Part shown: piece after piece, positions 24,953-32,633 of the stretch
Position numbering within the stretch: position 1 is the first letter of the stretch
How the letters are laid out: every line of letters starts with the position of its first letter
Assembly: GCA_024698075.1 (NCBI GenBank)
Contig: JAILRP010000015.1
Location: 1 to 51,185, forward strand
Reading direction: 5' to 3'
From: Lachnospiraceae bacterium
GTDB lineage: Bacteria > Bacillota > Clostridia > Lachnospirales > Lachnospiraceae
DNA: 51,185 nucleotides
Notes under the pieces: generated by a model
What the model was told of the DNA's origin: nothing
What the model saw: only the letters and a program-made list of their open reading frames with translations
The model's database searches: none
Made by a program: the position numbers and the translations under genes

Positions 24953-25155
24953 GAGATTTTTACATTAGGCAAAAAGGAAAAGAAACATTGTTTTTCGCTT
25001 CATTCGATGAGATGATGGATAACTTCGACAAGATGGATGAATGCGACAAGCACTTCTGCACTGTCCATGACGACAGCACAGGAAGATATGCGCCCGGCTA
25101 CGACATCATCTGGGCACACGGCAACATCTCCCACGCATTTAAGCATATTGCATAA
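24949..25155 (+). CDS. Hypothetical 68-aa protein
   Basis: Small soluble protein, not recognised. It has paired acidic and aromatic residues (FASFDEMMDNFDKMDE), two Cys (positions about 32 and 37), and four His in the second half, with the C-terminus AHGNISHAFKHIA. Ribosome binding site AAGGAAGGG about 9 nt upstream. It has its own promoter, structured leader and trailer, which argues that it is a genuine, regulated gene. The Cys/His content could bind a metal, but no known motif is complete. Confidence 0.6.
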   Translation: MRDFYIRQKGKETLFFASFDEMMDNFDKMDECDKHFCTVHDDSTGRYAPGYDIIWAHGNISHAFKHIA

Positions 25156-25156
25156 T

Positions 25157-25182
25157 GCAGCATGGGATAAATCCCATGCTGC
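25157..25182 (+). repeat. Perfect 11-bp hairpin in 3' UTR
   Basis: GCAGCATGGGA and its exact complement around a TAAA loop, 2 nt after the 68-aa gene stop. It lacks a T tract, so it is not itself a terminator. A second perfect 7-bp hairpin (ATCCGAC-GAA-GTCGGAT) follows at 25195-25211, then the terminator at 25242. Three hairpins in a row make a structured 3' end that may stabilise the message or act as an RNA. Confidence 0.6.
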
Positions 25183-25241
25183 ACCGCGAGCCGCATCCGA
25201 CGAAGTCGGATCTTGAATCGGCGAGCAGACCTTATTAAACC

Positions 25242-25265
25242 GCCCGGCCCCTGGCCGGGCTTTTT
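25242..25265 (+). terminator. Intrinsic terminator of the 68-aa protein unit
   Basis: GCCCGGCC / GGCCGGGC, 8-bp GC stem, 3-nt loop, then TTTTT. A textbook terminator 87 nt after the stop codon. Confidence 0.88.
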
Positions 25266-25315
25266 GTTTACCATAATTATTTTATGTTAATATATTATGT
25301 ATACTGATGCCCCTA

Positions 25316-25344
25316 TTGACAACCGCCCCCGCACGAGCTATCAT
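25316..25344 (+). promoter_or_regulatory. Promoter of ribU-riboflavin kinase operon
   Basis: -35 TTGACA (25316-25321), 17-nt spacer, -10 TATCAT (25339-25344). Predicted start near 25351, just before the FMN riboswitch. Confidence 0.75.
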
Positions 25345-25352
25345 CTATTACG

Positions 25353-25464
25353 ACTTCAAGGCAGGGTGTGATCCCCGACCGGCGGTACAGTCCGCAAACC
25401 ATGCAAAGCATGGCCGATCCGGTGAGATTCCAGGACCGACGGTATAGTCCGGATGAGAGAAGGA
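25353..25464 (+). promoter_or_regulatory. FMN riboswitch (RFN element)
   Basis: The conserved blocks appear in order: GGCAGGGTG, CCCCGACCGGCGGTA, AGTCCGC, GATCCGGTGAGATTCC, GACCGACGGTATAGTCCGGATGAGAG. The 5' CTTC near 25354 can pair with GAAG at about 25459, which overlaps the AAGGAG ribosome binding site of ribU. There is no terminator hairpin between aptamer and gene, so FMN probably blocks translation by hiding that site (inference). A frame that opens inside the aptamer at 25368 is not the true ribU start. Confidence 0.95.
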
Positions 25465-25472
25465 GAAGAAAA

Positions 25473-26141
25473 ATGAAAAACAACAGATTCAACCCACGTC
25501 ACATTGCCGTGATAGCTATGTTCACGGCGCTCGCTTTTATTTCCGTAGTCATTTCCAAAGCAATACCGAATGTAGCCGGCTTCTTAAGCTATGAGCCAAA
25601 AGATGCGGTCATAATCATTGCCGGATTTCTGTTCGGGCCTATGTCATCCGTCATCATCTCCGTGCTCGTGTCGTTCATCGAAATGATCACCATCAGTTCG
25701 ACCGGGCCTATCGGATTTCTGATGAACGTCATCGCGACATGTGCTTTTGCCCTTCCGGCTGCATTTTTCTACCACAAGATCCGTACAAAGAAAGGCGCCG
25801 TCATAGGACTTTCCATGGGCGTTTTCTGCATGGTCGTCGCGATGCTTTTGTGGAACTACATCATCACGCCGCTATACATGGATGTTGAAAGATCCGTTGT
25901 CGTAGGAATGATGATCCCGGTTTTCCTGCCCTTCAATCTTATAAAGGGCGGCCTTAATGCCGGAATAACCATGCTTCTGTATAAACCGGTAGTAACAGCG
26001 CTCCGGTCCGCCGGACTCGCGGAGCCATCCGGATCCGCAGGTGGAAAGGCAAAGTTTTCCGCCGGATGGTTCATCATCTCGCTCGCGGTGCTTGCGACAT
26101 TTGTGCTTGCTTTCCTTGCGCTGATAGGTGTGTTCGGATGA
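25473..26141 (+). CDS. ribU: Riboflavin ECF transporter substrate-binding component
   Basis: 222 aa from ATG 25473, directly after AGGAGAAG at the end of the riboswitch. About six hydrophobic segments. NRFNPRHIAVIAMFTALAF at the start and GFLSYEPKDAVIIIAGFLFGP at about 45-65 are typical of RibU S-components (LxYEPxD is characteristic). It binds riboflavin in the membrane and needs the shared EcfA/A'/T module, which is not in the window. The FMN riboswitch supports the substrate. A 4-nt ATGA overlap couples it to the kinase. Confidence 0.94.
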   Translation: MKNNRFNPRHIAVIAMFTALAFISVVISKAIPNVAGFLSYEPKDAVIIIAGFLFGPMSSVIISVLVSFIEMITISSTGPIGFLMNVIATCAFALPAAFFYHKIRTKKGAVIGLSMGVFCMVVAMLLWNYIITPLYMDVERSVVVGMMIPVFLPFNLIKGGLNAGITMLLYKPVVTALRSAGLAEPSGSAGGKAKFSAGWFIISLAVLATFVLAFLALIGVFG

Positions 26142-26539
26142 ATCTTCCAATAACCCTGACAGGATATGTCAAGACAGGAAACCACATCGGCACGCGGTTT
26201 GGCATGCCAACGGCCAATATCACGCCTGCCGAGGATCTTGCCGGCCTTGAATTCGGAGTTTATTTTTCAGTCGTAAAATGCGGCGGGACATATCCCGCAA
26301 TAACAAATCTCGGCACCAAACCCACCGTTGAAAGCAGCGGTGAGGCCGGTGCCGAGACTTTCATATATGGTTATGAAGGAGATCTCTACGGAAAGAAGAT
26401 CGCCGTGACACTTCTTGAATTCAGAAGGAGCGAGAGGAAATTCCCGTCCCTTGATGAGCTTTATGAGACCGTGAGAGATGATTTTCGCGCGGGAGCGCTG
26501 TATCACGGACTCGATCCCGAAAAATACGGTGCCGTATAG
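26138..26539 (+). CDS. Stand-alone riboflavin kinase domain
   Basis: 133 aa from ATG 26138 (ATGA overlap with ribU). The whole protein is the RibF C-terminal domain: GYVKTGNHIGTRFGMPTANI, ITNLGTKPT, then VTLLEFRRSERKFPSLDEL with the catalytic Glu region. It makes FMN from riboflavin and ATP. The N-terminal FAD synthetase (nucleotidyltransferase) half of bifunctional RibF is absent, and no second copy is in the window. Paired with RibU it forms an import-and-trap unit: FMN cannot leave the cell and shuts the operon off through the riboswitch. Confidence 0.92.
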   Translation: MNLPITLTGYVKTGNHIGTRFGMPTANITPAEDLAGLEFGVYFSVVKCGGTYPAITNLGTKPTVESSGEAGAETFIYGYEGDLYGKKIAVTLLEFRRSERKFPSLDELYETVRDDFRAGALYHGLDPEKYGAV

Positions 26540-26564
26540 TGCAGATAAATGGCGCCGCATCAAA

Positions 26565-27098
26565 TCAGTTAGACTTCACCACTTTCCCATCTTCAATAAA
26601 GACTTCCGTGAATGATTCATAGTGGTCTTCCGTGTAATAGTATTTTCCCGTGTTTGAGATAATGAGTCGCTTTGCTCCCCTGCCGCGTCCCTTCGTGTCT
26701 ATGTCGCACTCTATGTATTTGATGCCCTTGTCGGACGGCAGTCGTTTCTCATAGTTGCCGAAATGGTCTCCGCCGATCGCGGCATCCTTAATGAAACCGT
26801 CAAGCTTTCCGCCCTCCCATCCGAGGGCCTTGGCATCATTTTTCCTGACATAATTTTCCGGAAGCTTTCCATATTCATCATAATAAAGGACAACACTCTC
26901 AAGGTCGTAGTAGCTGCCGTCCTCCGAAATGGCACTCTCCGGCTTATCAGCAGAAACCGCATTCTCAGCTCTGCTCTCCGGCTTATCCGCCGTAACCGTC
27001 CTTGCCGGCATGCAGGCCGCGAGCATAAACGCGAGCATGAGAGCTGCAAATGCCGCGAAGATCCCTATTCTCTTTTTCATTTTCCCAAAATATTTCAT
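26565..27098 (-). CDS. Barnase-like ribonuclease lipoprotein
   Basis: 177 aa. Lipoprotein signal ending LMLAFMLAAC (Cys near residue 29), a low-complexity repeat linker with two ADKPES copies, then a barnase/RNase N1 domain. Aligned by eye with barnase: KLPENYVRKNDAKALGW holds the Lys27 equivalent, IECDID the catalytic Glu73, GRGAKRLI the Arg83 and Arg87 pair, and TEDHYESFTEV the catalytic His102. Barnase Arg59 (in FSNREGKLP) is Tyr here (FGNYEKRLP). It is probably anchored outside the cell membrane. No barstar-like inhibitor gene is in the window. Start could also be the ATG at 27080. Confidence 0.88.
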   Translation of the reverse strand: MKYFGKMKKRIGIFAAFAALMLAFMLAACMPARTVTADKPESRAENAVSADKPESAISEDGSYYDLESVVLYYDEYGKLPENYVRKNDAKALGWEGGKLDGFIKDAAIGGDHFGNYEKRLPSDKGIKYIECDIDTKGRGRGAKRLIISNTGKYYYTEDHYESFTEVFIEDGKVVKSN

Positions 27099-27158
27099 CG
27101 GCTGTTATCCAAACTGATCTCTATGGCTACAGTCAGTACGCTCATCCGTACGCTCTGC

Positions 27159-29531
27159 TCAGAGGTTTTCTCCGATCCTGGCGATAAGGTCTTCTTTTCT
27201 GAAGGGCTTGGATATGTGCTCATTCATTCCGGCATCAAGGCAGTTCTGCACATCCGATGCAAACGCATTGGCCGTCATGGCGATTATCGGAATGTCCGAA
27301 AGTGCGCTGCCGGCCGCCCTTATCTGTCTTGTCGCCTCCAGTCCGTCCATGACGGGCATCTGTACATCCATCAGGACAAGATCTATGTCTCCGGGTTCGG
27401 ATTCCCCGACGATACGGACGGCATCTATTCCGTTGTCTGCCGTCTTGATGATGAATCCGTACTTTTCGAGGATACGCTCCGCAAGCTTAAGGTTCGTAGC
27501 CGAATCATCAACGATCAGGACAGTTGTGCCCGAGAAGTCACGTGCGGGCTCATTGGCCACGGATCTGTCGGAGGATTCTTTTCCCGATCCCGAGGCGGCT
27601 TTAAGCGGAAGCACGATCATAAACTCGGTTCCGGCTCCGGGCTCGGACTTTACGGCTATCGTCCCCTGCATCAGGTTGACGATGTTCTTGACGATCATCA
27701 TGCCCAGTCCCGTTCCCTGGGTCGTTCTGACGGACTCCTTGTTCTCCCTTGCATACGATTCCCAGATGTGATCGCAGAATTCCTTTGACATTCCGATGCC
27801 CGTATCCCTTATGCGTATCTCATATGTGAGGACATCTTTTTTCTCCAGAAGCCTTCCCTCAAGGAAAACCTTTCCACCCTTCGGAGTGAATTTATATGCA
27901 TTGGACAGAAGGTTCAGCACCATCTGGTTGAAGCGGAGCTTGTCGCATTCTGCCATGTCATCCCCGACTCCATCTATGTCGACGGAAAAATCAAGGCCGT
28001 TCTCTTCCATGTTGACCCTTACCATGTCCGCGCACTCGTGAAGAAGATCCTTTACGAGAAGCGGAGCCGTCACGATCTCCATCTTGCCGTTTTCTATCCT
28101 GCTCATATCGAGGATATCGTTTATAAGGTTCATGAGATGGTCACCCGCGGAAGTGATCCTTCCGAGATAATCCGCAACATGCTCCCTGTCGTCAATCTCC
28201 TCCATGGCAAGCCTTGAAAATCCCGTGATGGCATTCATAGGCGTCCGGATATCATGGGACATGTTCGAGAAGAACTCGGTCTTCGCGACATTGGCATGGT
28301 TGGCTTCATCTATCGCGGCAAGAAGCATTGTCTGACGCTCTTCAAGTTCCTTTTTCTGCTCGGCGATCAGCCTGTCGGAATCCATCTTCATCGCACGCAG
28401 GTCATCGACTACCGCAGCCGTCACCAGCATGCGGTCAACACCGTTGTTCCCGCGCTCGATGACATGGAAGTGTATCCTCATCCATCTGTTCCCCGTTTCA
28501 TCCTTGAAAACGAACTCCCGCTGGTCGCAGTCACTAAGAAGCTTTGTGCGGACAGAGCTGACATCGCAGAGATTTTCCTTCTGCTCTATCGGGGTATCAT
28601 GGAGCTTCGAATTGATAAGCTCTATAAGGGTGCCTACGGAAGCATCCTCCTTAAGTGGAAGTGTGTCGTCCTCTTTGATGACTTTCACGTTATCTGCGAT
28701 AAAATCAGCCATGCAGATGAAGCTGTATTCTGCAGCAAGGGTAGATATTATCTGATTGTCGAGCCTGATGTGCCCGAGCTCCTTTTCGGAGATGAGCGTT
28801 GCCGAACCGAATGCTTTTACCGGATTTCCGGACTCATCGAATTCCGTTGTATATTTGACACGGAAGGGAACACGGCCGACCGTGAGCGGAATATCCGCTT
28901 CAAGTTCGGATGCTCCGGCATCTATCTTTCTCATCATGTCACGGTACATGTCCGCATAGTCTGGAGGGAATATCCCGGCATCAATTGCAGGCTCCGGATA
29001 GTTCGTGACAAGTGCGGGAAGTCCCAGGTCCCTCATGCAGCGGTAGCAAGGGCGCATCTCCTTGGTGGCCACGTCATATTCCCAGTTGTATATGTTTATC
29101 TGCTCGCTTGCCCTCTTATACCTTGATTCGATATCATCAAAGGATTCACGGAGTTTCCTGTCATCGGTGACATTTCGGATGCCCTCATACAAAAATGCTT
29201 CGTCGTCATTCTTTTCTATAAGGACAAGCCTGCTCTTCATGCATACCCTGTCTATGCCGCAGCAGTCAGAGATCATCTGCCGCCATGTCTCCACTTCCTG
29301 CTCTTCTCCGGTGTTTACACAGCTTCTTACCGCACCCAGAAAGATCCTGAGATTATCCTCATCAAAACTGTTTGCGGTAAATGCATTAAGGAATGTCTCT
29401 TTTGTTGTGTTGGTCCAATGCTCCGCAACAAACTTGTCATTCACGCAGACTATCCTGACTTCCCCGCCGCTATACCGAAGCACCGAGGCCGGCTCTGCAA
29501 ACCTTCCGTTTATCAAATCCTCGAAATTCAT
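27159..29531 (-). CDS. Hybrid sensor histidine kinase / response regulator
   Basis: 790 aa with no membrane segment, so cytoplasmic. Residues 1-410 hold PAS-like sensor regions (for example EYDVATKEMRPCYRCMRDL and a second around 270-390). HisKA phospho-acceptor His near 428 in FFSNMSHDIRTPMNA; HATPase domain with NLLSNAYKFTPKGG, DTGIGMS and TGLGMMIVKN; C-terminal receiver domain (about 668-790) with VLIVDD, phospho-acceptor Asp near 720 in LVLMDVQMPVMDG and the Lys in ISKPF. The signal sensed is unknown. No HPt or output gene is adjacent. GGAGGA ribosome binding site; own promoter. Confidence 0.93.
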   Translation of the reverse strand: MNFEDLINGRFAEPASVLRYSGGEVRIVCVNDKFVAEHWTNTTKETFLNAFTANSFDEDNLRIFLGAVRSCVNTGEEQEVETWRQMISDCCGIDRVCMKSRLVLIEKNDDEAFLYEGIRNVTDDRKLRESFDDIESRYKRASEQINIYNWEYDVATKEMRPCYRCMRDLGLPALVTNYPEPAIDAGIFPPDYADMYRDMMRKIDAGASELEADIPLTVGRVPFRVKYTTEFDESGNPVKAFGSATLISEKELGHIRLDNQIISTLAAEYSFICMADFIADNVKVIKEDDTLPLKEDASVGTLIELINSKLHDTPIEQKENLCDVSSVRTKLLSDCDQREFVFKDETGNRWMRIHFHVIERGNNGVDRMLVTAAVVDDLRAMKMDSDRLIAEQKKELEERQTMLLAAIDEANHANVAKTEFFSNMSHDIRTPMNAITGFSRLAMEEIDDREHVADYLGRITSAGDHLMNLINDILDMSRIENGKMEIVTAPLLVKDLLHECADMVRVNMEENGLDFSVDIDGVGDDMAECDKLRFNQMVLNLLSNAYKFTPKGGKVFLEGRLLEKKDVLTYEIRIRDTGIGMSKEFCDHIWESYARENKESVRTTQGTGLGMMIVKNIVNLMQGTIAVKSEPGAGTEFMIVLPLKAASGSGKESSDRSVANEPARDFSGTTVLIVDDSATNLKLAERILEKYGFIIKTADNGIDAVRIVGESEPGDIDLVLMDVQMPVMDGLEATRQIRAAGSALSDIPIIAMTANAFASDVQNCLDAGMNEHISKPFRKEDLIARIGENL

Positions 29532-29583
29532 GATGTTCCTCCAAGGTATTACTGTTTTTTATCAAAAGATCATCTATCAGAAA

Positions 29584-29612
29584 ATTATAGCTCAGAAACC
29601 TTAATATATCAA
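29584..29612 (-). promoter_or_regulatory. Promoter of hybrid histidine kinase gene
   Basis: Minus strand -35 TTGATA (29607-29612), 17-nt spacer, consensus -10 TATAAT (29584-29589). About 50 nt of leader before the start codon. Confidence 0.7.
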
Positions 29613-29637
29613 AGCAGGTGACAGCACATGTGCCAAA

Positions 29638-30207
29638 TCACCCCGGCTTCTTGTTGAACGCATACCCAAGTGCACCGCCGATGATACCCCCGACAATATG
29701 TGCGGTGTTTGAAATGTTATCGCGGACGGCTATGCCTTCAAACACCTGTTGCCCGATGAAGAATACCGCAACCAGTATGAAAGTCACCGGGATCTCCCCT
29801 TCCCTGAACCCGGTAAATGATGAAAGGAGTATGAACGCGAACACGACACCGCTCGCGCCGCAGAGAGCCGAATGCGGAAAGATGATAAAGTTCACAAGGC
29901 TGGTCGCAACGGCAGTTACAGCCACAACTCCTGCAAGCGTCTTCGACGAGTACTTTTCCTCGAGCATCGGACCGAGCAGAAGGATGTAGCTCATGTTTCC
30001 GGCATAATGCGAAAGATCAGCATGGCCGAATATATGCGTAAATGCCCTAAGCCACGTCGTCGGATAGTATATCGGCGATCTGTATGTCATGAACAGTGCC
30101 TCAAGGACCGCTCCGCCCGTCACAAGCCCCAGGACCGTGGCCACAAGGCTTACCGCGACAATGCCCAGCGTTACGGGCGCGTTGTATGTTATCTTAAGTT
30201 TTTTCAT
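29638..30207 (-). CDS. Rhomboid family intramembrane serine protease
   Basis: 189 aa with about six membrane helices. Rhomboid motifs in order: HADLSHYAGNM (His and Asn of the oxyanion region, about 62-72), CGASGVVFAF with catalytic Ser (about 116-118), and NTAHIVGGIIGG with catalytic His (about 167-170). It cleaves transmembrane substrates within the membrane; substrate unknown. A minimal-size rhomboid without an extra N-terminal domain. Divergent from the patatin gene with overlapping promoters. Confidence 0.9.
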   Translation of the reverse strand: MKKLKITYNAPVTLGIVAVSLVATVLGLVTGGAVLEALFMTYRSPIYYPTTWLRAFTHIFGHADLSHYAGNMSYILLLGPMLEEKYSSKTLAGVVAVTAVATSLVNFIIFPHSALCGASGVVFAFILLSSFTGFREGEIPVTFILVAVFFIGQQVFEGIAVRDNISNTAHIVGGIIGGALGYAFNKKPG

Positions 30208-30239
30208 CGGTGTTCTCCATTCGGTAATCAGATAATACT

Positions 30240-30279
30240 ATTATATCCGTTTTGATTTTTTTGTCATTCGTGTTAAAAT
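30240..30279. promoter_or_regulatory. Overlapping divergent promoters, rhomboid and patatin genes
   Basis: Minus strand for the rhomboid gene: -35 ATGACA (30262-30267), 16 nt, -10 TATAAT (30240-30245). Plus strand for the patatin gene: -35 TTGATT (30252-30257), 16 nt, -10 TAAAAT (30274-30279). The two -35 regions interlock within 40 bp, so the promoters should compete or share control. Confidence 0.6.
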
Positions 30280-30333
30280 CTTTTATTCGGAATATGGCAC
30301 TTTCCGAAGATCACATGCAGGGAGTAATACAGA

Positions 30334-31344
30334 ATGGACATTATCGAATTAGTCCCAAGGGATGATAAAAACAAAAAAGCCGAACCGGAGATAAATGCAG
30401 AGCCCCTTGCCGATCCGAACATGAAGGCAGAGGCCGCAGAAAAGCCGGACAGAAAAATTTACAGCGGCATCGACGACATTCCGTCGGGAAGCGCGGGCTC
30501 TGACCTAGCCGAAGGCTGCATAGTGCTTGAAGGCGGGGGGTGGCGCGGGCTCTACACCCTGGGCGTGCTTGACGCACTGATGGTAAATGATGTCAATATC
30601 CGGAACGCCGTCGGCATTTCCGCAGGTGCACTTTCCGCCATCGGATACATCGCCGGCGAGATCGGATGGGGTGCCCGCATTGACTTAAAGTACCGTCATG
30701 ACAGCGATTATGTCGGTGTGGGTGCGATGCGGCGGGACCACGGGGTCACTGGATTTTCGCACCTGTTCACGGAACTCATCGACAGGGAACCCTTTGACCG
30801 GAAACGTCTCAATGACCCTTCCCGCAGGCTTGCCGTCGGTGTAACGAACATGCTGACCGGGAAGACCGAATACATGGAAAAAGGCAGCTGCAATCTTTCC
30901 GCCGCGATCCGTGCATCCGCGACCGTGCCCTATGTTTCGAGACCGGTCGTAATAGACGGCATCCCATACCTCGACGGAGGATGTTCCACGAAGATCCCAT
31001 ACGATTGGGCGGTTTCCGAAGGCTTTGAAAAGATCGTGGTCGTAAAGACACGGGAATGGGAATACCGCCGCAGGGAAAACGGAGGCCGGCTGGCCAACAG
31101 GATGTACAGGAAATATCCTGAGTTTGTCGATGCGATGAATGCGGCTGAGGCTGATTTTAACAGGATGACCGATGAGCTGGCGAAACTTCACGGCGAAGGG
31201 AAAATATATGCCATAGCACCGTCGGAGCCTGTAAACGTATCAAGGTTTGAAGGAGACATGGAAAAGCTCGGCGCACTCTACTGGCTGGGATACAATGACG
31301 CCAAAGCGCAGATCGGAGGGATAAAGGATTATCTCATGAAATGA
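30334..31344 (+). CDS. Patatin-like phospholipase
   Basis: 336 aa. After a charged, probably disordered N-terminus of about 60 residues, the patatin domain shows the oxyanion loop EGGGWRGLYTLGVL (about 67), nucleophile motif GISAG (catalytic Ser about 97) and the catalytic Asp in YLDGGCSTKIP (about 213). Patatin-type bacterial enzymes of this subgroup are lipid acyl hydrolases; there is no signal peptide, so it is likely cytoplasmic or membrane-peripheral. GGGAG ribosome binding site. Confidence 0.9.
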   Translation: MDIIELVPRDDKNKKAEPEINAEPLADPNMKAEAAEKPDRKIYSGIDDIPSGSAGSDLAEGCIVLEGGGWRGLYTLGVLDALMVNDVNIRNAVGISAGALSAIGYIAGEIGWGARIDLKYRHDSDYVGVGAMRRDHGVTGFSHLFTELIDREPFDRKRLNDPSRRLAVGVTNMLTGKTEYMEKGSCNLSAAIRASATVPYVSRPVVIDGIPYLDGGCSTKIPYDWAVSEGFEKIVVVKTREWEYRRRENGGRLANRMYRKYPEFVDAMNAAEADFNRMTDELAKLHGEGKIYAIAPSEPVNVSRFEGDMEKLGALYWLGYNDAKAQIGGIKDYLMK

Positions 31345-31363
31345 TCTTGATATGCATAAGACA

Positions 31364-31397
31364 GCGCCGCCGTATGATCTATCTGTCAAGGCGGCGC
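31364..31397 (+). terminator. Terminator of patatin gene overlapping J-protein 3' end
   Basis: GCGCCGCC / GGCGGCGC, 8-bp GC-only stem with an 18-nt loop, followed by a T-rich stretch (TTATATTTTC). One arm encodes the last residues of the convergent J-domain gene. Confidence 0.55.
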
Positions 31398-32248
31398 CTT
31401 ATATTTTCATTTATGCTCTCAATAACGGTAACGTTATCCTCATGAGTCGGGATTATCCAAAGGTCGGCATCGGCTGACCTTCTTTTTGTTTTCCCCGCTG
31501 TGATCCGGACCTTCACGGCATTCCTTTCAAAGAGCGGGATTATCCCGAACAGGAGCCTGTCATCGCAAAAAGTCATGTAGCCGAGCTCATTGCCGCTTCC
31601 ATCCCTCACATAGAGTCTGTGGTCGGCAAGGCGGAGCGGGAACAACGCCTCTCCTTCCTGTGGCGGCGGGCCGCTAAGCTCGACCATCACCCTCGAATGG
31701 TATGAGCCGTCAGCTTCAGGCCTCATCAGTCCGAGTGCCGAATCGGAGCCGAAGAACTGGCCTGCTATAAGGTATGTTATGTCCTTTAACAGATCGTCAT
31801 CATCCGAACGGCTTATGTCTTTGGCGGCATCATCATCGCTTATCACCGATCTGGCGGTATCATAAAGGCTCTTTAGGAACAGGGGAAAATCCTCATCCTC
31901 CATCCACATGTATTTTCCGTCATCTACGGTCATTGTGCCGATCACGCTTCCGTTGGCATCTTCAGCATACTGGTAGATTGGGCGCGTGCAGTAAGCGTTG
32001 GCATTTACCGGAGCGTCCCATCTTATCTTCGGGCTACTCTGTCCGTCATCCGGTCCGTCATCATCATACAGATGGGACAGAAGGCAGTTGTATGCCTCAT
32101 TGATCTCGTGAGCCTCATAGGGGTAGTCGTGCTCTCTGGCTGAATCCGGATGCGTCTTTCTCATCAGGTCTCTGTAATTCTTTTTAAGGTCCCTTAAACC
32201 GGCATCAGGCTCAGCACCGAGTATCTCAAGCGCCCTGTTTCTTGTCAT
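31379..32248 (-). CDS. J-domain protein
   Basis: 289 aa. N-terminal J domain (about 1-65) with RNRALEILGAEPDAGLRDLKK and the HPD tripeptide in THPDSAREH (residue about 34), which stimulates Hsp70 ATPase. The rest has no zinc finger or DnaJ C-terminal domain and no membrane segment. It looks like a divergent all-beta client or anchor region (GYMTFCDDRLLFGIIPLFE) that I do not recognise. A specialised co-chaperone rather than DnaJ itself. AAGGA ribosome binding site. Confidence 0.8.
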   Translation of the reverse strand: MTRNRALEILGAEPDAGLRDLKKNYRDLMRKTHPDSAREHDYPYEAHEINEAYNCLLSHLYDDDGPDDGQSSPKIRWDAPVNANAYCTRPIYQYAEDANGSVIGTMTVDDGKYMWMEDEDFPLFLKSLYDTARSVISDDDAAKDISRSDDDDLLKDITYLIAGQFFGSDSALGLMRPEADGSYHSRVMVELSGPPPQEGEALFPLRLADHRLYVRDGSGNELGYMTFCDDRLLFGIIPLFERNAVKVRITAGKTKRRSADADLWIIPTHEDNVTVIESINENIRRRLDR

Positions 32249-32373
32249 TTGTCCTTACCCACATTTTCAATATGCCTTTCATCTGCATCACTTCCTGCCC
32301 CCGCGCTCTCTGCACCGGCATCCTTTTTGCAGTCTGAATCGGTCTAAACATCTTTCAGTTTTCTGTCGAAAAC

Positions 32374-32401
32374 TATAATAATCCTATAAGTATTTAGGAT
32401 T
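32374..32401 (+). promoter_or_regulatory. Promoter and likely operator of XRE regulator gene
   Basis: Consensus -10 TATAAT at 32374-32379 with no good -35. A 7-bp inverted repeat AATCCTA/TAGGATT (32380-32401) sits on the expected transcription start, a position suited to self-repression by the encoded protein (inference). Confidence 0.45.
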
Positions 32402-32414
32402 ATGGAAGGCTAAA

Positions 32415-32633
32415 ATGAAGAAGTACGACCGAATCAGAAATCTACGCGAGGACAAGGATCTTACACAACAGCAGCTTGCAGACTACTTATTCGTAACACA
32501 GAGAACTTATTCAAGATATGAAAACGGAGAACATGCCATACCTATAGAAGTTCTTATAGAGATATCCAATTATCACAGCGTATCTGTTGACTATCTTCTT
32601 GGACTTACCGACAATCCCGAAAGGAATCTTTAA
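32415..32633 (+). CDS. XRE-family helix-turn-helix regulator
   Basis: 72 aa, a single HTH domain: IRNLREDKDLTQQQLADYLFVTQRTYSRYENGEHAIP covers the Cro/CI-type helices, and the C-terminus VDYLLGLTDNP is typical of small SinR/Xre-like repressors in Clostridia. GGAAGG ribosome binding site. Its stop overlaps the 3' end of the convergent aroEKQ gene by 4 nt. Targets are unknown; self-control through the upstream inverted repeat is likely. Confidence 0.9.
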   Translation: MKKYDRIRNLREDKDLTQQQLADYLFVTQRTYSRYENGEHAIPIEVLIEISNYHSVSVDYLLGLTDNPERNL

